This document shows, piece after piece, positions 1-13,998 of a stretch of 64,000 nt of DNA. How positions within the stretch are numbered: the first letter of the stretch is position 1; each line of letters opens with the position of its first letter. Made by a program: the position numbers and the translations under genes. Below the pieces are notes generated by a model. It did no database searches and had not been told where the DNA came from. It saw only the letters and a list, made by a program, of their open reading frames with translations. The stretch is from Ailurus styani (lineage: Eukaryota; Chordata; Mammalia; Carnivora; Ailuridae), in contig LNAC01000275.1 of assembly GCA_002007465.1 (NCBI GenBank), forward strand, positions 496,001-560,000. The letters are read 5' to 3'.

Positions 1-147
1 CGTCAGGCTCCTACTCAGCAGGGAGCCTGCTTCTTCCTCTCCCTCTGCCTGCTGCTCTGCCTACTAGAGCCCTCTCTCACTTTCACTCTCTGTCTAATAA
101 ATCAATAAATAAATCTTTAAAAGAAATAAAAAATTAAAAGAAAAAAG
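1..147 (+). mobile_element. CAN-SINE, 3' part
   Basis: Begins inside the element (CAGCAGGGAGCCTGCTTCTT) and ends with AAATAAATCTTT and A-rich tail. The head is cut by the window edge. Confidence 0.93.
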
Positions 148-455
148 AGATTCCACACATCCTTTATTCCACAGCACTACCAACACTGGAGTGTATTATT
201 CACCACTGTGAGAATCACCAAATAGCACACTACTGAATCAGCTTGAGTTCATCGTGATTCTATAAAAATGACATGGCCAAGCTGTAAAAATGATAAAACT
301 TCCATTTCCTGAAGAAGGCAGATTTTATGGAAATGAATCATGTAGCCTATATATTTAACCAGATACAAGTTGAGCACATTCACAGAACAAGACTTAAACT
401 GGCAATGCCTTAACATTCAAAATTTCACATGCCTTCTTTATTGTTAAGACCTCGT

Positions 456-660
456 GGGCGCCTGGGTGGCTCAGTGGGTTAAAGCCTCTGCTTTCGGCCC
501 AGGTCATGATCTCAGGGTCCTGGGATCGAGGCCCGCATCGGGCTCTCTGCTTGGCAGGGAGCCTGCTTCCCCCTCTCTCTCTCTCTGCCTGCCTCTCTGC
601 CTCCTTGTGATCTCTCTCCCGCTGTGAAATAAATAAATAAAATCTTTAAAAAAAAAAAAA
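456..660 (+). mobile_element. CAN-SINE, full length
   Basis: Typical GGGCGCCTGGGTGGCTCAGT head, CT-rich middle and poly(A). Flanked by the direct repeat AAGACCTCGT (446-455 and 661-670). Confidence 0.97.
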
Positions 661-1258
661 AAGACCTCGTTATTACGAAAATCTGTTCCTTCCCATAACT
701 GCTGGCAAAGCCTCTGGAGCAGGTTCGGTAAATCAGCATCTACAATCATGAAACCAAATGTTTCAAACACTGAGGCCCAGTAAGACTTGCCACAGATTTA
801 AAAGGGGAAAGAAGTTCAAAAATAAGAGTGAGGCAGAAAGGGAAACTTTTTTTTTCCTAGGTACATAATCAGTCAGTCCAACTGCGTGTCATACTCCTTG
901 AACTGTCAATCATAACCAAGACAGACTAATCACAAACAGGATGAGCAGAGATGAGGGACAGTGCTGGTCACAGCCTTGGCTGGATCTGACCTATCCGTGG
1001 AGACTAGAATCGCAAGGATAGTGGTAGCTGCATTTAAAAAGGACGTGAACACCAACTGCTAAAGGGAAACTGTTCTACAAACCAAATTAATTTCAAACTA
1101 GAGATCAAATTAATAACACAATTAAGGTCTTGGTAAATCAAGCTTTTCTACCATAAAAGCTTCAAAGCACAGAGCCAAAACATAAAAGTTTTTAAAAACT
1201 AATTCTAATGTATCCTTTGCTTCTTAAAAAGAAAGTTTCATTAAAAATACTGGTTATC

Positions 1259-1460
1259 AGGCGCCTGGGTGGCTCAGTGGGTTAAAGCCTCTGCCTTCGG
1301 CTCAGGTCATGATCTCAGGATCCTGGTATCGAGGCCCGCATCAGGCTCTCTGCTCGGCAGAGAGCCTGCTTCCTCCTCTCTCTCTCTCTCTGTCTGCCTC
1401 TCTGCCTACTTGTGATCTCTCTCTCTCTATCAAATAAATAAATAAAATCTTTAAAAAAAA
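1259..1460 (+). mobile_element. CAN-SINE, full length
   Basis: Flanking repeat AAATACTGGTTA at 1245-1256 and 1461-1472. Confidence 0.97.
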
Positions 1461-2186
1461 AAATACTGGTTACCCTTTTTTAACTTTTTACTTTGAAATA
1501 GTTAATCATAGGAGGATACACAGAAATGTACAGGGAAGTCTCATGCGCCCTTCCTCCAGTGTCCAGTCTAACTCCCTATACACATTTAGAGTGCAATATT
1601 AAAACCAAGAATTTGACACAATGCATAGAGCTTATTCAGATTTCATGAGTTACACATGCACTCAGGTCTGTGTGTGTGCACAGGCACACAGATCTATACA
1701 ATTTACTCCTGTGGGCAGCCCTGTGCAATGTAACCACCACCAGGATGATCAAGATACTCAGCCGCATCATGACAAGACCCCTGTGTACCCCTTTACAGCC
1801 ATTATTCTCTTCCAAAAAATTAGTTCAAAAAACAGGTATACCCACTGTCCAACCTTAGCCATCATATACAAAGTAGATACTTTAGCTACTGAAGAATAGG
1901 AAATTACCCTGTATGAGCTTTTTCTTTGAAGTCCTAAATGAATCCACGGGTAAGTAAAGCAAACAAGTGAGAGCAGGGAAGGTGAAAGGCAGTTTTCAAA
2001 GTAGTGGTGCCTGACCACCAAAAAGAAGCAGATAAGGACAATACATCCTCGGCAGAGGTGTAGCTAACAGCTGGTGTAATTGGCTCCAAATCAGGTAGCA
2101 CAAGGCAGTCTAAACTTCCAACAGTTTCCAAAAATATACTGGATCAGCTAAGAAAGCATACACAGTTTTCAGAAATCATAAAGTGA

Positions 2187-2346
2187 GGGGTGCCTGGGTA
2201 GCTCAGACAGTTAAGCACCTGACCCTTGGTTTTGACTCAGGTCATGATCTCAGGGTGGTGAGATCGAGCCCCGGGTTGGGTTCTGCGCTGCTTAAGATTC
2301 TCTCTCTCTCTCTCCCTCTTTCTCTATTCCTTCCCCACCTCTAAAA
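2187..2346 (+). mobile_element. Older CAN-SINE
   Basis: Diverged head (GGGTGCCTGGGTAGCTCAGA) with flanking AAATCATAAA on both sides. Confidence 0.92.
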
Positions 2347-3335
2347 AAAATCATAAAACAAAAGCCATTAACTATTTCACATCATGGTAGTATATTTAGA
2401 ACATGTGTTTATTAAACATATCGTAACAATGAAATGGACTGCTTAAGCTTAAAAGTCTACTATATAATCCATTTATTCTTTATTAAAATAAAAATAGTTC
2501 ATAGTATAGGAAAAAGCCTTTAAAAAGACTAAAAAGCACCTCTGTGGATACATCAAGAACATCTAAATGATACCATTAATAAAAGAAACCTTTTCAAAAT
2601 GCAGTGACTAATCAGAGCTAAAGGGAAAAAAAATTAGCATTAAGTTTCTTAAACAATTATTGGTAGTAGACCACCATACAAAACGGTATTAGTCAACTTA
2701 ATTCATTTTGTGTTCTCCCAAGTCCAGAACTTACACTCAAATTTTAAGAGCCAACACCCACTGAGAATCCCGAGCATACATTTTAGGGTACTCTGAACTG
2801 CACCTCCAGGAACAATGACGTGAGTTACTGGAATACAAAAAAAGAAGACAAACAGAGATATAAACCAAAATAATTCTCTAACAATTATAACCAGTTAGTC
2901 TGTGTTTCATAATCTGAATATTCTTCAAAAGCAACAATCTTTATACTTACGTATAAGACTTTTTAAATTTAGTATCATTCTCCATCCTGGCAAACAATGT
3001 GAAAAATCACATCATAAACCAGGAAACTTAAAGCCATGTTAGCAAACATATTTTTCTTTTATTTTCAAATTTTAACTAATGAATGAACACATTACATTGC
3101 ACACAATTTGTGATTAGTAAACTTGTAAGTTTGTCCTTCTGACACACTGTTCTGTCCTAAAATATGTGCAAAGCTTTAAACTTCCTATTTCCTAACTAAA
3201 TTAGGCCTGTAAGTAGTTTATAACTACGAACACATTTTTGATGTATTACAAGATTCAAAATATACTGCCAATCCCCAATGGTTAAAACATATAAATTATT
3301 AAGGGAGGGAGGTCTACCAAGGGATTACCTATTCA

Positions 3336-3512
<177 letters not shown>

Positions 3513-5479
3513 TTAAGAAAAGGGAGATACCACAGTGTTAAAATCATTTAAAGACTAGAGAAAGATATTAACTGACTTGCACCTGACAGAAGCTTGAGTC
3601 TCTGTACTTATCTTTGTCTATCTAGTAATTCCCCCACAATTTCCATCGAATTGTCACTCAGAACCTTAATGCTCAATGTATTTTTATTAGTCCTTTATTT
3701 TCTCCCCAATATAACACTATTTGGAATAGCAATCTAAACCCAAGGTATCTTGTTTCCTTGATTCTAAATTGGATCTCTAGGATTTTACAACTTCATTCTG
3801 TCACCAGGAAGCCTTTTTTCTTAAGTAACCGAAAACACCCTCTTAAAAAATGATCAATTCCCTATCTCCCCTCCACTAACTTATTCCACTAAAGTTAAAA
3901 CTCGGTTTGGTCTTATTTTAAACTGAGACTATGTGAAAAATCAAAGAACACTTAAGCTTCCAATAGCACTGAGCTCAAAAATCGAAAACAAACTCTTAAC
4001 ATCAAAATAGCTACCTACCAAAACCAAGAAAATTAAAACAGACAAGGAAATAGAAAAGTTAGATCAGATCCACCAACAGTAATAACTCAACATAGCTCAT
4101 GAAAAGGAAAGAATTGCTCTAACAACGACCAATATTTTCACTTGAGGAGAAAGACAAAGAACTTACAGGAGACAAAAACAACAAAAATAAAGAGAAGACA
4201 CCAATGGATAGCATTTGAGATTAGAAGTGAAAGATTCAAAGAAGCAATGAGATAATGCCTCCAACAGCGGCCAACAGAACTTAATGAATGGAACTGGAAT
4301 GAGAGTTAGCCACAAGCTATCTGATTCAAGACAAGCAATGACCCAGCAAAGAAGAAAAGAAAAAGCAAATCAGCACCACAGTATTAGAGGACAAAAAGCC
4401 AAACACAGTACCGTAATTTTCAAATACAAGACATAAAGACCACGTGTGTGACTTTATATGCAGAGGATTTTTCCGGATCCTCAAAAGCTCCGAAGAACAC
4501 GAATGAAACACTGAAGGTATGATAACCAGTACAGTTCAGCAACTAGATTCGAGAAAGTTAGTATTTATATATTCACTTTACATATCAGCATAGTGATAAT
4601 TCAGTCCGATGCCCTACAATGTAACATCTAAGTTGTTTAGCCACACCTATAAACGGATTGAACTCATTCATTCAAATCTATTGAATGGATTCTACTACTT
4701 ATTAGGCAAGTACGTTTACAAGGTTCCTATAAAAGGCTTTTTTAATGGCAATACTTAGCACTTAAAAGTTCAGTTTCCTGAATTACTTATTCATCTAAGG
4801 CTCAAGGGGCAAAGGTTTTACTGGACAAATTTACATATACTTACAACACATTTCTGTATATGTATCTTCCCTATTCTCCAAGTTGTAAGGTGATGTAACC
4901 ATATCTAACCTAAACACTAAATATTCCTTAAGATGAAAATAGCGCAGCACACTTTATGGATCATTCAATTACTAAATAATAGTAAAAAACAGTAATTCAA
5001 AAATTATTGTCAGTTATACAAATAAGTGCCACAAAAATAGCTCTAAATGCAACACATTACTTTCCAATTTATATAACTCTACTTCAGCTAAATGAGTTCT
5101 CTGCACAAAATACAAGAGTGAAAAGATATCAATTCTAAATATAGCATATGATACTATTTCCATCAACCCCAGAAAAGCACCAAAGTGGGTCAAGCATTTT
5201 CCTATCATAGTTTCTACATCTGAATAAAAAATAGAAACTGGCACTAATTTCTCATAGTTAAGAAATACTATTAAAAAAAAAAAACACATAAAGCAAACGG
5301 ACATCAAAGCCACACATTTGATTTGGAACAGGAGGTGAAGGGTAGGCAAGGAATTTAATTTCAATAAACAGAGATCTTAGAACAATGAGGTTCAGAAGAT
5401 GTTCAGAAAACATCCCAAGGGTTCAATACTTTGATTCTATAGATACTAGTTACTATGTACAATGACATTAAACAAACCC

Positions 5480-5670
5480 TTTTTTAAAAGATTTTATTTA
5501 TTTATTTGAGAGAGAGAATGAGCACAAGCAGGCAGAGCAGCAGAGGGAGAGGGAGAAGCAGGCTCCCCGCTGAGCAGGGAGCCCGCCAAGGGAGCTCGAG
5601 CCCAGGACCCTGGGATCGTGACCTAAGCTGAAGGCAGACGCCTAACCAACTAAGCCACCCAGGCGCCCCA
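5480..5670 (-). mobile_element. CAN-SINE, sense to BARD1
   Basis: Starts with AAAGATTTTATTTATTTATT and ends CCACCCAGGCGCC, the reverse complement of the element. Confidence 0.96.
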
Positions 5671-6539
5671 CGTGTCTCCATCTTCACTCTTGAACTGAAG
5701 CTCCAACCTAGCAGAGATCACAGTACCCCCAAGTGCCTGGAACACTGACTGATATACTGCAGACACCCCAACAGATACGTGTCAGATACATGAACACATT
5801 TAATTTAATATCATGCCTGCATTGCTGTTTCTCTTAGAGCAGATAAATATTTCTCAATACCCATGCCATTCTCTTAAGGTCCTGAGATAAGGAGAAACGT
5901 TCTAAGAAATAAAAATACAAACAGGGTCTTGGGTCTGTTGGTTTCTGGGCACTTGGCTGTGGGCATGTGAAAACAATGGGGGGAAAATCCGATAAAATAA
6001 AAATGTATCTTGCCAGATTAGTGGTACGGGAAAAGAAAGCCGGGCTGGGAGGATAGGAAGGCACTTTGCTATGTAAGATCCGGTGGAACAGAGCCCTCCC
6101 CGATAGGACTAGACCAGAGTCGGATGCCGTGTGTATACCCAGCTCCCTACAACTGTTCCTGGCAGAGAAAACAGCCAGTGCAGAAGACCTGAAATCAGAG
6201 CGTGTTTGGTGGATTCAAGAAACAGTGAGGCAGCCCAACGTGGCTGAAAAAGAGGGAGTGAAAGGGAGTCTGGCAGCAGCTGAGGGAAGACAGATTCCAG
6301 AAAGACACAACCCTTTTAACTTACGACTTCTATCCATTATCTTTTCCTTAGCCGAGAAGCTACCAGCACAAGAGTTAAGTAATGATATTCTCAGGCCACG
6401 TCCACGTAACATGAGGAAAGTATATGTTTCCTACATTTAATAAAAACAGAACAGTAACAACAGTAGAACTGAGAGGAGGACAACCAATTCCTCTTCTCTG
6501 AAGGACGGCATCATTTTCACTCCAAGAATACCATAATGA

Positions 6540-6941
6540 GGGCGCCTGGGTGGCTCAGTGGGTTAAAGCCTCTGCTTTCGGCTCAGGTCATGATCTCAGC
6601 GTCCTGGGATCGAGGCCCACATCGGGCTCTCTGCTCAGCAGGGAGCCTGCTTCCTCCTCTCCCTGTCTCTCTGCCTGCCTCTCTGCCTACTTGTAATCTC
6701 TCTCTCTGTGTCAAATAAATAAATAAAATCTTTAAAAAAAAGAAAAANNNNNNNNNNNNNNNNNNNNNNNNNNNNNNNNNNNNNNNNNNNNNNNNNNNNN
6801 NNNNNNNNNNNNNNNNNNNNNNNNNNNNNNNNNNNNNNNNNNNNNNNNNNNNNNNNNNNNNNNNNNNNNNNNNNNNNNNNNNNNNNNNNNNNNNNNNNNN
6901 NNNNNNNNNNNNNNNNNNNNNNNNNNNNNNNAAAAAAAAAA
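6540..6941 (+). mobile_element. CAN-SINE with unresolved tail
   Basis: Complete SINE to about 6747, then 184 Ns and more A. The 16-base repeat AAGAATACCATAATGA at 6524-6539 and 6942-6957 brackets SINE and gap together. Confidence 0.95.
6748..6931. other. Assembly gap (184 Ns)
   Basis: A run of Ns follows the poly(A) of a plus-strand SINE and is followed by more A and that SINE's right target-site copy. The missing bases therefore belong to the insertion or its tail, not to flanking intron. Confidence 0.97.
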
Positions 6942-7646
6942 AAGAATACCATAATGACATCCTTATTTTTGACACATTTAAAACAATCCTTCAGCTTTTC
7001 ATAAAAAGCAACATTGGCAAATGACGACTTAGTTTTTAGTGCTAAGTTCTGCCAGGAGAGTCCAAGTCCAAATGATAATGCCAATTTAGTTTACCACATT
7101 AAGTATGTGGGACTGAAGGGGTACTAACCTAAGATACAAGCAATTCAAGCTCTAAGTGATCCATTCAAAAACAAAACAAAAAAAAAAAAAAAAAAACACC
7201 CCTTTTTTTCTTTTTTTGTAATGGCTCCTTAACCATGAGCAAATCAGACTAGGTTCCAGCTTTCTCACTTGTAAACTAAGAAAATTAAACTGCTGATTTC
7301 TACTTTCTCTTTTAGTTCATTATCACAATTCCAGCTTGGTGCCCACTTGCAGAGCTGACGTCCAGAGAAGGCAGGAGGTAGTTCTCAGAGCACCAAGGTA
7401 ACTGGCGTGCGGCAGCACCTATGACCCCCTCCTGAACCTTAGCCCACCTCCTCATCTTCAACAATGGGATCAATCACTACGCCACTGCCCTCACTAGACA
7501 AAACTCACGGGGCCTCTGGTCACAGACCTCAACTCATCCCTTTCTCTCATCTTCCCCTGTTTGGGCAATTGCAATGTGCCAGCCATACCCCTCTTGAAAA
7601 CCCCTCTTCTTCTCTCCCTGCCCACATCACCCCACCCTTTCACATC

Positions 7647-7677
7647 AGAGCCTACCAGAGCCTACCAGAGCCTACCA
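7647..7677. repeat. Three tandem copies of a 10-base unit
   Basis: AGAGCCTACC is repeated three times without change. Confidence 0.9.
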
Positions 7678-7764
7678 CACAGCCTCCCAACAGTCTTTGG
7701 TCTCGGCCCTTCGAGCTGTCCTCTGCACTGGAACGTGCTGAGAGTGCTCCCACTGAGTAGGGCA

Positions 7765-8060
7765 GTAATGTCTAAACTCCTCCTCCGGGGACCCAAAGCC
7801 TTTTACAATCCGATCCCAACCTTGCTCTTGACCTTCCATTCCTCTCTAATAACACACCTTGTGCTCCTCTCACACTAAATCTAGTTTCTCAGATTTCAAA
7901 GGTCCTCTATGCCTCCTTGTCTTTCAGCTGTTGTTCCTTAGATTTGGACTGCCATCCCCACTTTGTACACCTGATCACAGTGGGACAATGCTCACTGGAT
8001 CCGGGCCTCACTTCCTCCACACTCACAGAATCCCGAATTTTACAGATATCTGCTCTTCAA
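7765..8060 (+). mobile_element. Probable LINE-2-like fragment
   Basis: GCCTTTTACAATCCGATCCC and the following pyrimidine-rich text look like an L2/CR1-type 3' region. Confidence 0.5.
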
Positions 8061-8387
8061 GGACTGACCCTGTCTTCAACCACAAGGTATGTCAACACCA
8101 ACTGTGCGACCAGCTCTGACCACTAAAACATAAGGGAAGTCCAGGGGAAGGCTTCTGGGGAAGGTTTTAGTCCTTCTTTTAACACTGGACACTGTCCCAT
8201 CTGCAACTGTGGCAATCGTCCTATAACCACTGAGGGGAGATTAGTGAGGACAAAGCCATCAAGCTGAGGATGGTAATGCAGAAAGACAGGAAGAATTTGG
8301 GTCTCTGGAGTAGCCATTTAATTGCTGAACTCACCAAGGAAAACTCTCCTATACTGAGACTATCTTTATATGAAACACTGTCTATAG

Positions 8388-8535
8388 GGATGCCTGGGTG
8401 GCTCAGTTGGTTGGACAGCTGCCTTCGGCTCAGGTCATGATCCCAGAGTCCTGTGATCGAATCCCACATCAGGCTCCTTGCTTGGTGGGGAGCATGCTTC
8501 TCCCTCTGCCTCTGCCTGCCGCTCTGCCTGCTTGT

Positions 8536-8575
<40 letters not shown>

Positions 8576-8615
8576 AAATAAAAAAATAAATAAATAATCT
8601 TTTAAAAAAAAAAAA
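8388..8615 (+). mobile_element. CAN-SINE with expanded (CT)n
   Basis: A long CTCTCT run (8540-8571) lies before ACAAATAAAAAAATAAATAA. Imperfect flanks: CACTGTCTATA and CACTGTCTTTA. Confidence 0.95.
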
Positions 8616-9059
8616 CCCACTGTCTTTAGGCATTCAAGTAAATGTTTTGTTATTTGCAGCCAACATTCTATTAGACGCCTTGCTTCTCTGTGAAGCTCTT
8701 CTGATCCCTCCTGAAGTCAGCTTCTTCCTTCTCTATGAATCTATTGTACATTTTTATGACTTCTATTATAAATTTATTACAGTACATAATGAACTTTTTT
8801 TCACATCTATATTCCCCACTAAACCATAAACTCCTAAGGAATAAGCATTCTTTCTACTTTCTCTAGCTTATAGCTAAGCTATAGACTCACCTGCCTGTTC
8901 AACATGTTTGCTGCCTTACAGACATAAAAGTGGCAGAGAATTACCGATTTCCTTCCCCACAGCAGGAAATGGCACCAGCATCCACCACCCCACTGCTGAA
9001 GTCACACTAGTTCCATTTATCCACACTGCATACAGACTCCATCAGAAAATTTGTTGCCA

Positions 9060-9750
9060 TTAACTCAAAAATATACACTAAACCTCATTACTTCTCACAA
9101 TCTCCGCTGTCATTACCTCAATCCAGGTGATCATATCCCTTCTCGTCAGAATGCAACAGTCCCCCATAATCGCCCCGGTTCTGCTCTTGTCCTACCCATC
9201 TCTTTACTACAAAGCAGCCAGGGTGAACTTTCTAAAACATAAATCGAATCATGTCATTTCCTTGCTTTAAATCCTTTCAGTGGTTTCCATTACTCTTAGA
9301 CACTGACGAGTTGCCAGCAAGTATGACCTTCTGTCTAACCTTCAAAGACCCCCAAGTTCATCCACTGAGGAACCCTAGACAACATTTGCTATAGGGAACA
9401 CTTGTCATCCAGACAGATGTTCACCTGGATGCCTCCTCCTTCTCCTCATTCAAGTTTCACATCAAACATCAGCTCTCTGTAGGCCCTCCTCAATGACCCA
9501 GCTAAAGCCGAGACTTTTCTGAGCCCTCAACCTCCACTCAATTACTCTCTACAAAATCATCAAACCTTTTTCTAAATTTCTGAAACTATTTCATTTATAT
9601 TAGCTTACATATTTACAGTCTCTCCCTTTCCTCTCTCTCATTACGATGTTAGCTCCTTGAGAAAAAGAGCTCCATCTGTCACACTGGTTGCAGTATGAAT
9701 GCTCCCTAAAATATACAGGGGGTCAAAAAAATACTTGTTAGACTTACTCT
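9060..9750 (+). mobile_element. LINE-2 fragment
   Basis: Reads in the L2 order: CCTTTCAGTGGTTTCCATTA, then CTCATTCAAGTTTCACATCA, GCCCTCCTCAATGACCCAGC and GATGTTAGCTCCTTGAGAAA. Strongly diverged, with no coding frame. Confidence 0.75.
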
Positions 9751-9910
9751 GATTATAATAGTCCTTGAATTCACAATTCCTACTACAAAAGAAGTGTTTA
9801 ATAATTGATGATTTAAAGTAATCTGCTAACTGGAAACCTTCCTATTATGTTCCTTTCACTACCAATTTCTAAAAAAGACATAAATTTCCCAAATCCTAAT
9901 CCATACTTAC

Positions 9911-10016
9911 TGAGCAATGGCGAGTTGATGATGAGTCATTCTTCTCTGGTAGCAACAATAGTGATTTCATACTTTCACTGTCTGCATAATCCACAGGCCG
10001 CAAACCAAATATGTTA
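9911..10016 (-). CDS. BARD1: BARD1 exon 7 (last ankyrin unit and ankyrin-BRCT linker)
   Basis: The exon has 106 bases and reads (V)[19 protein letters not shown], then [16 protein letters not shown]. It ends the ankyrin domain and starts the flexible linker to the BRCT repeats. The acceptor is ACTTATTTTTACCAG. The only usable donor is TCA|GTAAGTATGG, close to the U1 consensus. As I remember human BARD1, the exon is 109 bases and ends in Val559 after CysSer; here that Val codon is absent and Ser joins directly to exon 8. The Cys at the site of the human Cys557Ser variant is kept. Confidence 0.96.
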
Positions 10017-11952
10017 CTGGTAAAAATAAGTGCAGATGGGTTTAAGTAAATAGAATGTGTGACTTGATTTTTAACTAAATGGACGCACCAGGGGAAGAAT
10101 TTTTTCAACTTCCTTAATAATACACAACTTTACTTAAAATAAATGATTCAGAATTCACACAAAGCATAAGGCTCAAGTATCCCAAGCTGCTGAATTCAAT
10201 GGAAAAAAACATGTGAAATTTCAATTTGATATCAGACCATTCTAAGGAGAATTTTTCATTGAATATGTTGTTACTTACACATGAATTTTTTCACAACTCT
10301 GTTTGCTTCTGTATTCATATTCACACTTTTAATATAGCTTCATAATCATTAATCACCAAGAGCAAGATGCTTTCAAATGCAAATAAAAATAATTTACCAC
10401 AGCTATTATAAGCTCTATATTCCATATAAACAAATACAGAAATTAGATAAATACACAGGACAGGCATTCAGATCTGCAGAAAGAAAACCATGCCATATGA
10501 CAAATAAATGAATAAAGCAGTGAGCAGAGCACTTTTAAAATTAACTTTAATATGTGTGTACGTTGTATAGTAATCACAGCCATCAAGAGAATCAACTGGT
10601 GGTTTAGGGAACAAGTTGATGCAGACTTCTCAGCATGTATTAATTCACAAGTCATAGAATATGTTACACTGGAAGAGAATTCAGAAATAGTAGAAATCTG
10701 CTATTTCATAGATAAGAAAACAGAAAGAACAAGGTTCCAATGACTAGCTAAGATTATATTTTTCTTACTTATTCCAGTAACAGTCAATATTGCCTATCAT
10801 TAGTTTTTTTAATCACATGTAAATTGTTAAAAATATACAACTTCTATCTACTCTTCCACTTCCTTACATATGGTTTCAAAATAACTTAAAATATATAAAA
10901 TGTATTTTACTATGACGAAAAAGTTTCCTAAAATGAGCATTTCTTTTATAAGCTTTTATGGTTTCTAAGATTATGGTATATCCAAGTAATGGCCATTAAA
11001 GTGCATGTGAACAAGCAATGTGTTCAACAGGACACAAAACAATAAACATGGTACAATACCAGTTTTTAAAACTGTACTAAAGGTACAGAAAAAGATCTGG
11101 AAGGAAACAGTGGAAGGAAGAGGAAGGTGTCAACTCTCTGATGCTGTGTGAAGGGCACAGAGATGAGGGACAGAAGCACCAATATGGTTGGGAGACAAGG
11201 TCTTTAATGACCTTGGAGAAAGTGGCTTTGATGGCACAGCAGGAAAAGACAGTTAGTGCTAAAGCAATAAAGCACAGGAACCGTTTCTCTACTGAGTGCT
11301 ACTCATGACTATCAGTTCACTCCTTCTTCTTGGGATGTGCCCATAAACATCGATAAATTAGTAACTCTCAAAGATTCCCCTTTAGGCCTAGATTCAATAA
11401 TTTGCAACCTTTCTTTGGCATCAGTCCCTCTCCAGCCAAGAACTGTATTGCTTTTCTGCTTTCTGGTTTACAACAAAGTGACAAGCCATTGTGCTCCATT
11501 TGGGGTTCGAACGCTCAATCTCAGTGTACTTCAAAAGGCAGCTGATTTCATCCACTATATTTAATACTTCTTAATTTCATTCTCTTAAATTACTGTGCTC
11601 ACATGCCAAATAAACAATCTCTCACACATATATTCTGTATGACAATCAAAACAGAAATCTGAGATAATGAATCAATATTCTAGGTCTTAAACCATTAAGT
11701 ACAAAAATAAATAAACAAAAAAGATGTCATACTATATGCTATCAAAAAAAAAATCACTGAATACCAGAGGACTTTTTAAAAAAGACAACTGTAAATCTCA
11801 TACTTCAAAGAAATAAAATGTCAGTGCCTACGCAAGTATACTTTCATAAACAGTAACTACAGTATACTTGTTTTACACAGATATGAATAATGAAAGTACT
11901 TCCCAAAACTATCACCAGCAGCTAGTGGGCTTTAAACAAAAAGTAAGCAATA

Positions 11953-12144
11953 GGGCGCCTGGCTGGCTCAGTGGTTTAAAGCCTGCCTCTGCCTTCAGCT
12001 CAGGTCATGATCTCAGGGTCCTGGGATTGAGGCCCGCATCAGGCTCCCTGCTCAGCAACTTCTTCCTCTCTCTGCCTGCCTCTTTGCCTACTTATAATCT
12101 CTCTCTGTCAAATAAACAAATAAAATCTTAAAAAAAAAAAAAAG
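11953..12144 (+). mobile_element. CAN-SINE, full length
   Basis: Perfect 12-base flanking repeat AAGTAAGCAATA at 11941-11952 and 12145-12156. Confidence 0.96.
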
Positions 12145-12683
12145 AAGTAAGCAATAAAACAACTGTCTGAACAAGTGAGATGCTCGTACTGTCTAAAATT
12201 TTCCTTCACAAAATGACTGGCAGGATGCTAGTTTACATTTCGAGTCCTTACTACACAAAGCTCACTCACTATCACATATGGTCTTTAAACATGAACTTGG
12301 ATTATGACCTTCTGCTTATACACAGCCCACTAAATCCGAAGCCCTCCTGTCTTGCTAATGAACTGGAGAAGGGCACAGACAAATGCTACAGATTGAAAGA
12401 TAATCGGTTAAACTAGTCCTGCATCACAGGAGACGGAGCCTATTAAATCCTGCCATGTTTCTGCTGTGTTGTGGACCACTGAAATTTGAAATTAGAATCA
12501 AGTTTTTATGCGGCACCTTCAAAACCTCACACAAGAGGAGACAGGGCACACGTTAAGATTTCTCCTTTATCACATGGGCACAAAAAAGTCATACAACTTT
12601 TTTCCCCATAATGTTATATTTGAATGGACTAACACTTTCTTTAGACTTAGCATTAAAAAAAATCGGTTTTAAATGTACATAAT

Positions 12684-12901
12684 TAGGGTGCCTGGGTGGC
12701 TCAGTTAAGCAACTGCCTCATGGCTTCAACTCAGGTCATGATCTCATGGGTCATGAGATCGAGCCCTGTGTCTGGCTCTACACTCAGAGGGGGAGTCTGC
12801 TTGAGATTCTCTCCCTCCTCCCACTGGCGCTTGCTTCCCCCCTCCCTCTCTCTCAAGTAAATAAACAAATCTTTAAATAAATAAATAAATACATAAATAA
12901 G
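12684..12901 (+). mobile_element. Older CAN-SINE
   Basis: Diverged body (GGCTTCAACTCAGGTCATGA) and an (AAAT)n tail. Confidence 0.93.
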
Positions 12902-13998
12902 TGTACATCATTATATTTATCTTCTTTTTGAAGAAAGGTAACAGTTGGAAGAAAAGTCACATGTTGTTACATGCACAGAAGACTATCAATGTGACTGATT
13001 ATTAATTGAAAACAGAATAACTTTGCTCACTAGGAATCTTTTTGATTACTAAGACTAATGAGTTCTTATTAAAGAGTTGAACTGTTGCGTTTAACATTAC
13101 AGCTTTACCCAAAAGGTAAGAGTTCAGAATACAGTATAACCCTTTAGTGTCCTTTCCACTCAAGAATATGGTAGAACCTGCCCATGGCTACGTCCAAGAG
13201 AAGGATCAACACCACTCAAAAAAACAAAGGGAGAAAGAAAGACAGACAAATTCAAATTTGCACTTAACACATACAGATCATCCAGTCCCAAACACTCATG
13301 CAAAAAGGCATTTTTACTAATACTAAACCTATCACTCATGACAGGCTACCAAGACAGTCCATGAATGAAATCCTTCATGAATCCTATAAAATTGCAAACA
13401 CAGAGATTTTAATTTTTCAAGTCACTTGGCTTGCTGTGAAGCAGGAAAGGCACAGAAATTCAAACAGCAACATTTCTTTTTTTTTAAGCTATGAAACAAG
13501 TTATATGTTATAGCAGATTAATTTTTTAAAAATTAACTAGGGCAGTGGGACAATTAATAGGTCCAATGGCCCATGTAATATTTTCTAATTACAAATTCTA
13601 CACCCTTGCAAAAAAAAAACTGTGTTAATGTCAGACCAAGTACCAAATCCTAAACTTTATATACCTCTTAAAAAAAAAAAAAAAAAGCATATGCTATTCT
13701 CCATATACTCAAAGTGGTGCCGATGGGATGAAGAGCTTTTGTTTTACATTCACAGGAGATGAACTGAAGGCAGTGGGGAAGAGGGACAGCCTCTGAGGTT
13801 TTGACCAAATATAAATATTCTCAAACAATGAAGCATAGAAGATATGAACCTTTTTATCTGTAGTTGAAACAGAAGTCATTTTCCCTTTTGGGTAATGGAC
13901 TATTATTTTACGGCATAAGAAGTAAATTTCTCAGGTAAAATGTAAATAAAATCAGAGTTAAGTGAATTAATACTGCATTTAAATGCAAAATGTATTTT

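Noticed and set aside
6066..6440. Plus-strand frame of 124 codons in intron 7
   Set aside because: No recognisable domain, unremarkable composition, no splice or promoter support; length is within chance.
6583..7084. Minus-strand frames through the N run
   Set aside because: They are translated SINE sequence and undefined bases.
7464..7878. Pro/Ser/Leu-rich frames
   Set aside because: Pyrimidine-rich old repeat sequence gives such frames by composition alone.
11500..11520. GGGGTTCGAACGC, like a tRNA T-loop
   Set aside because: No matching acceptor stem, D-loop or anticodon arm around it.
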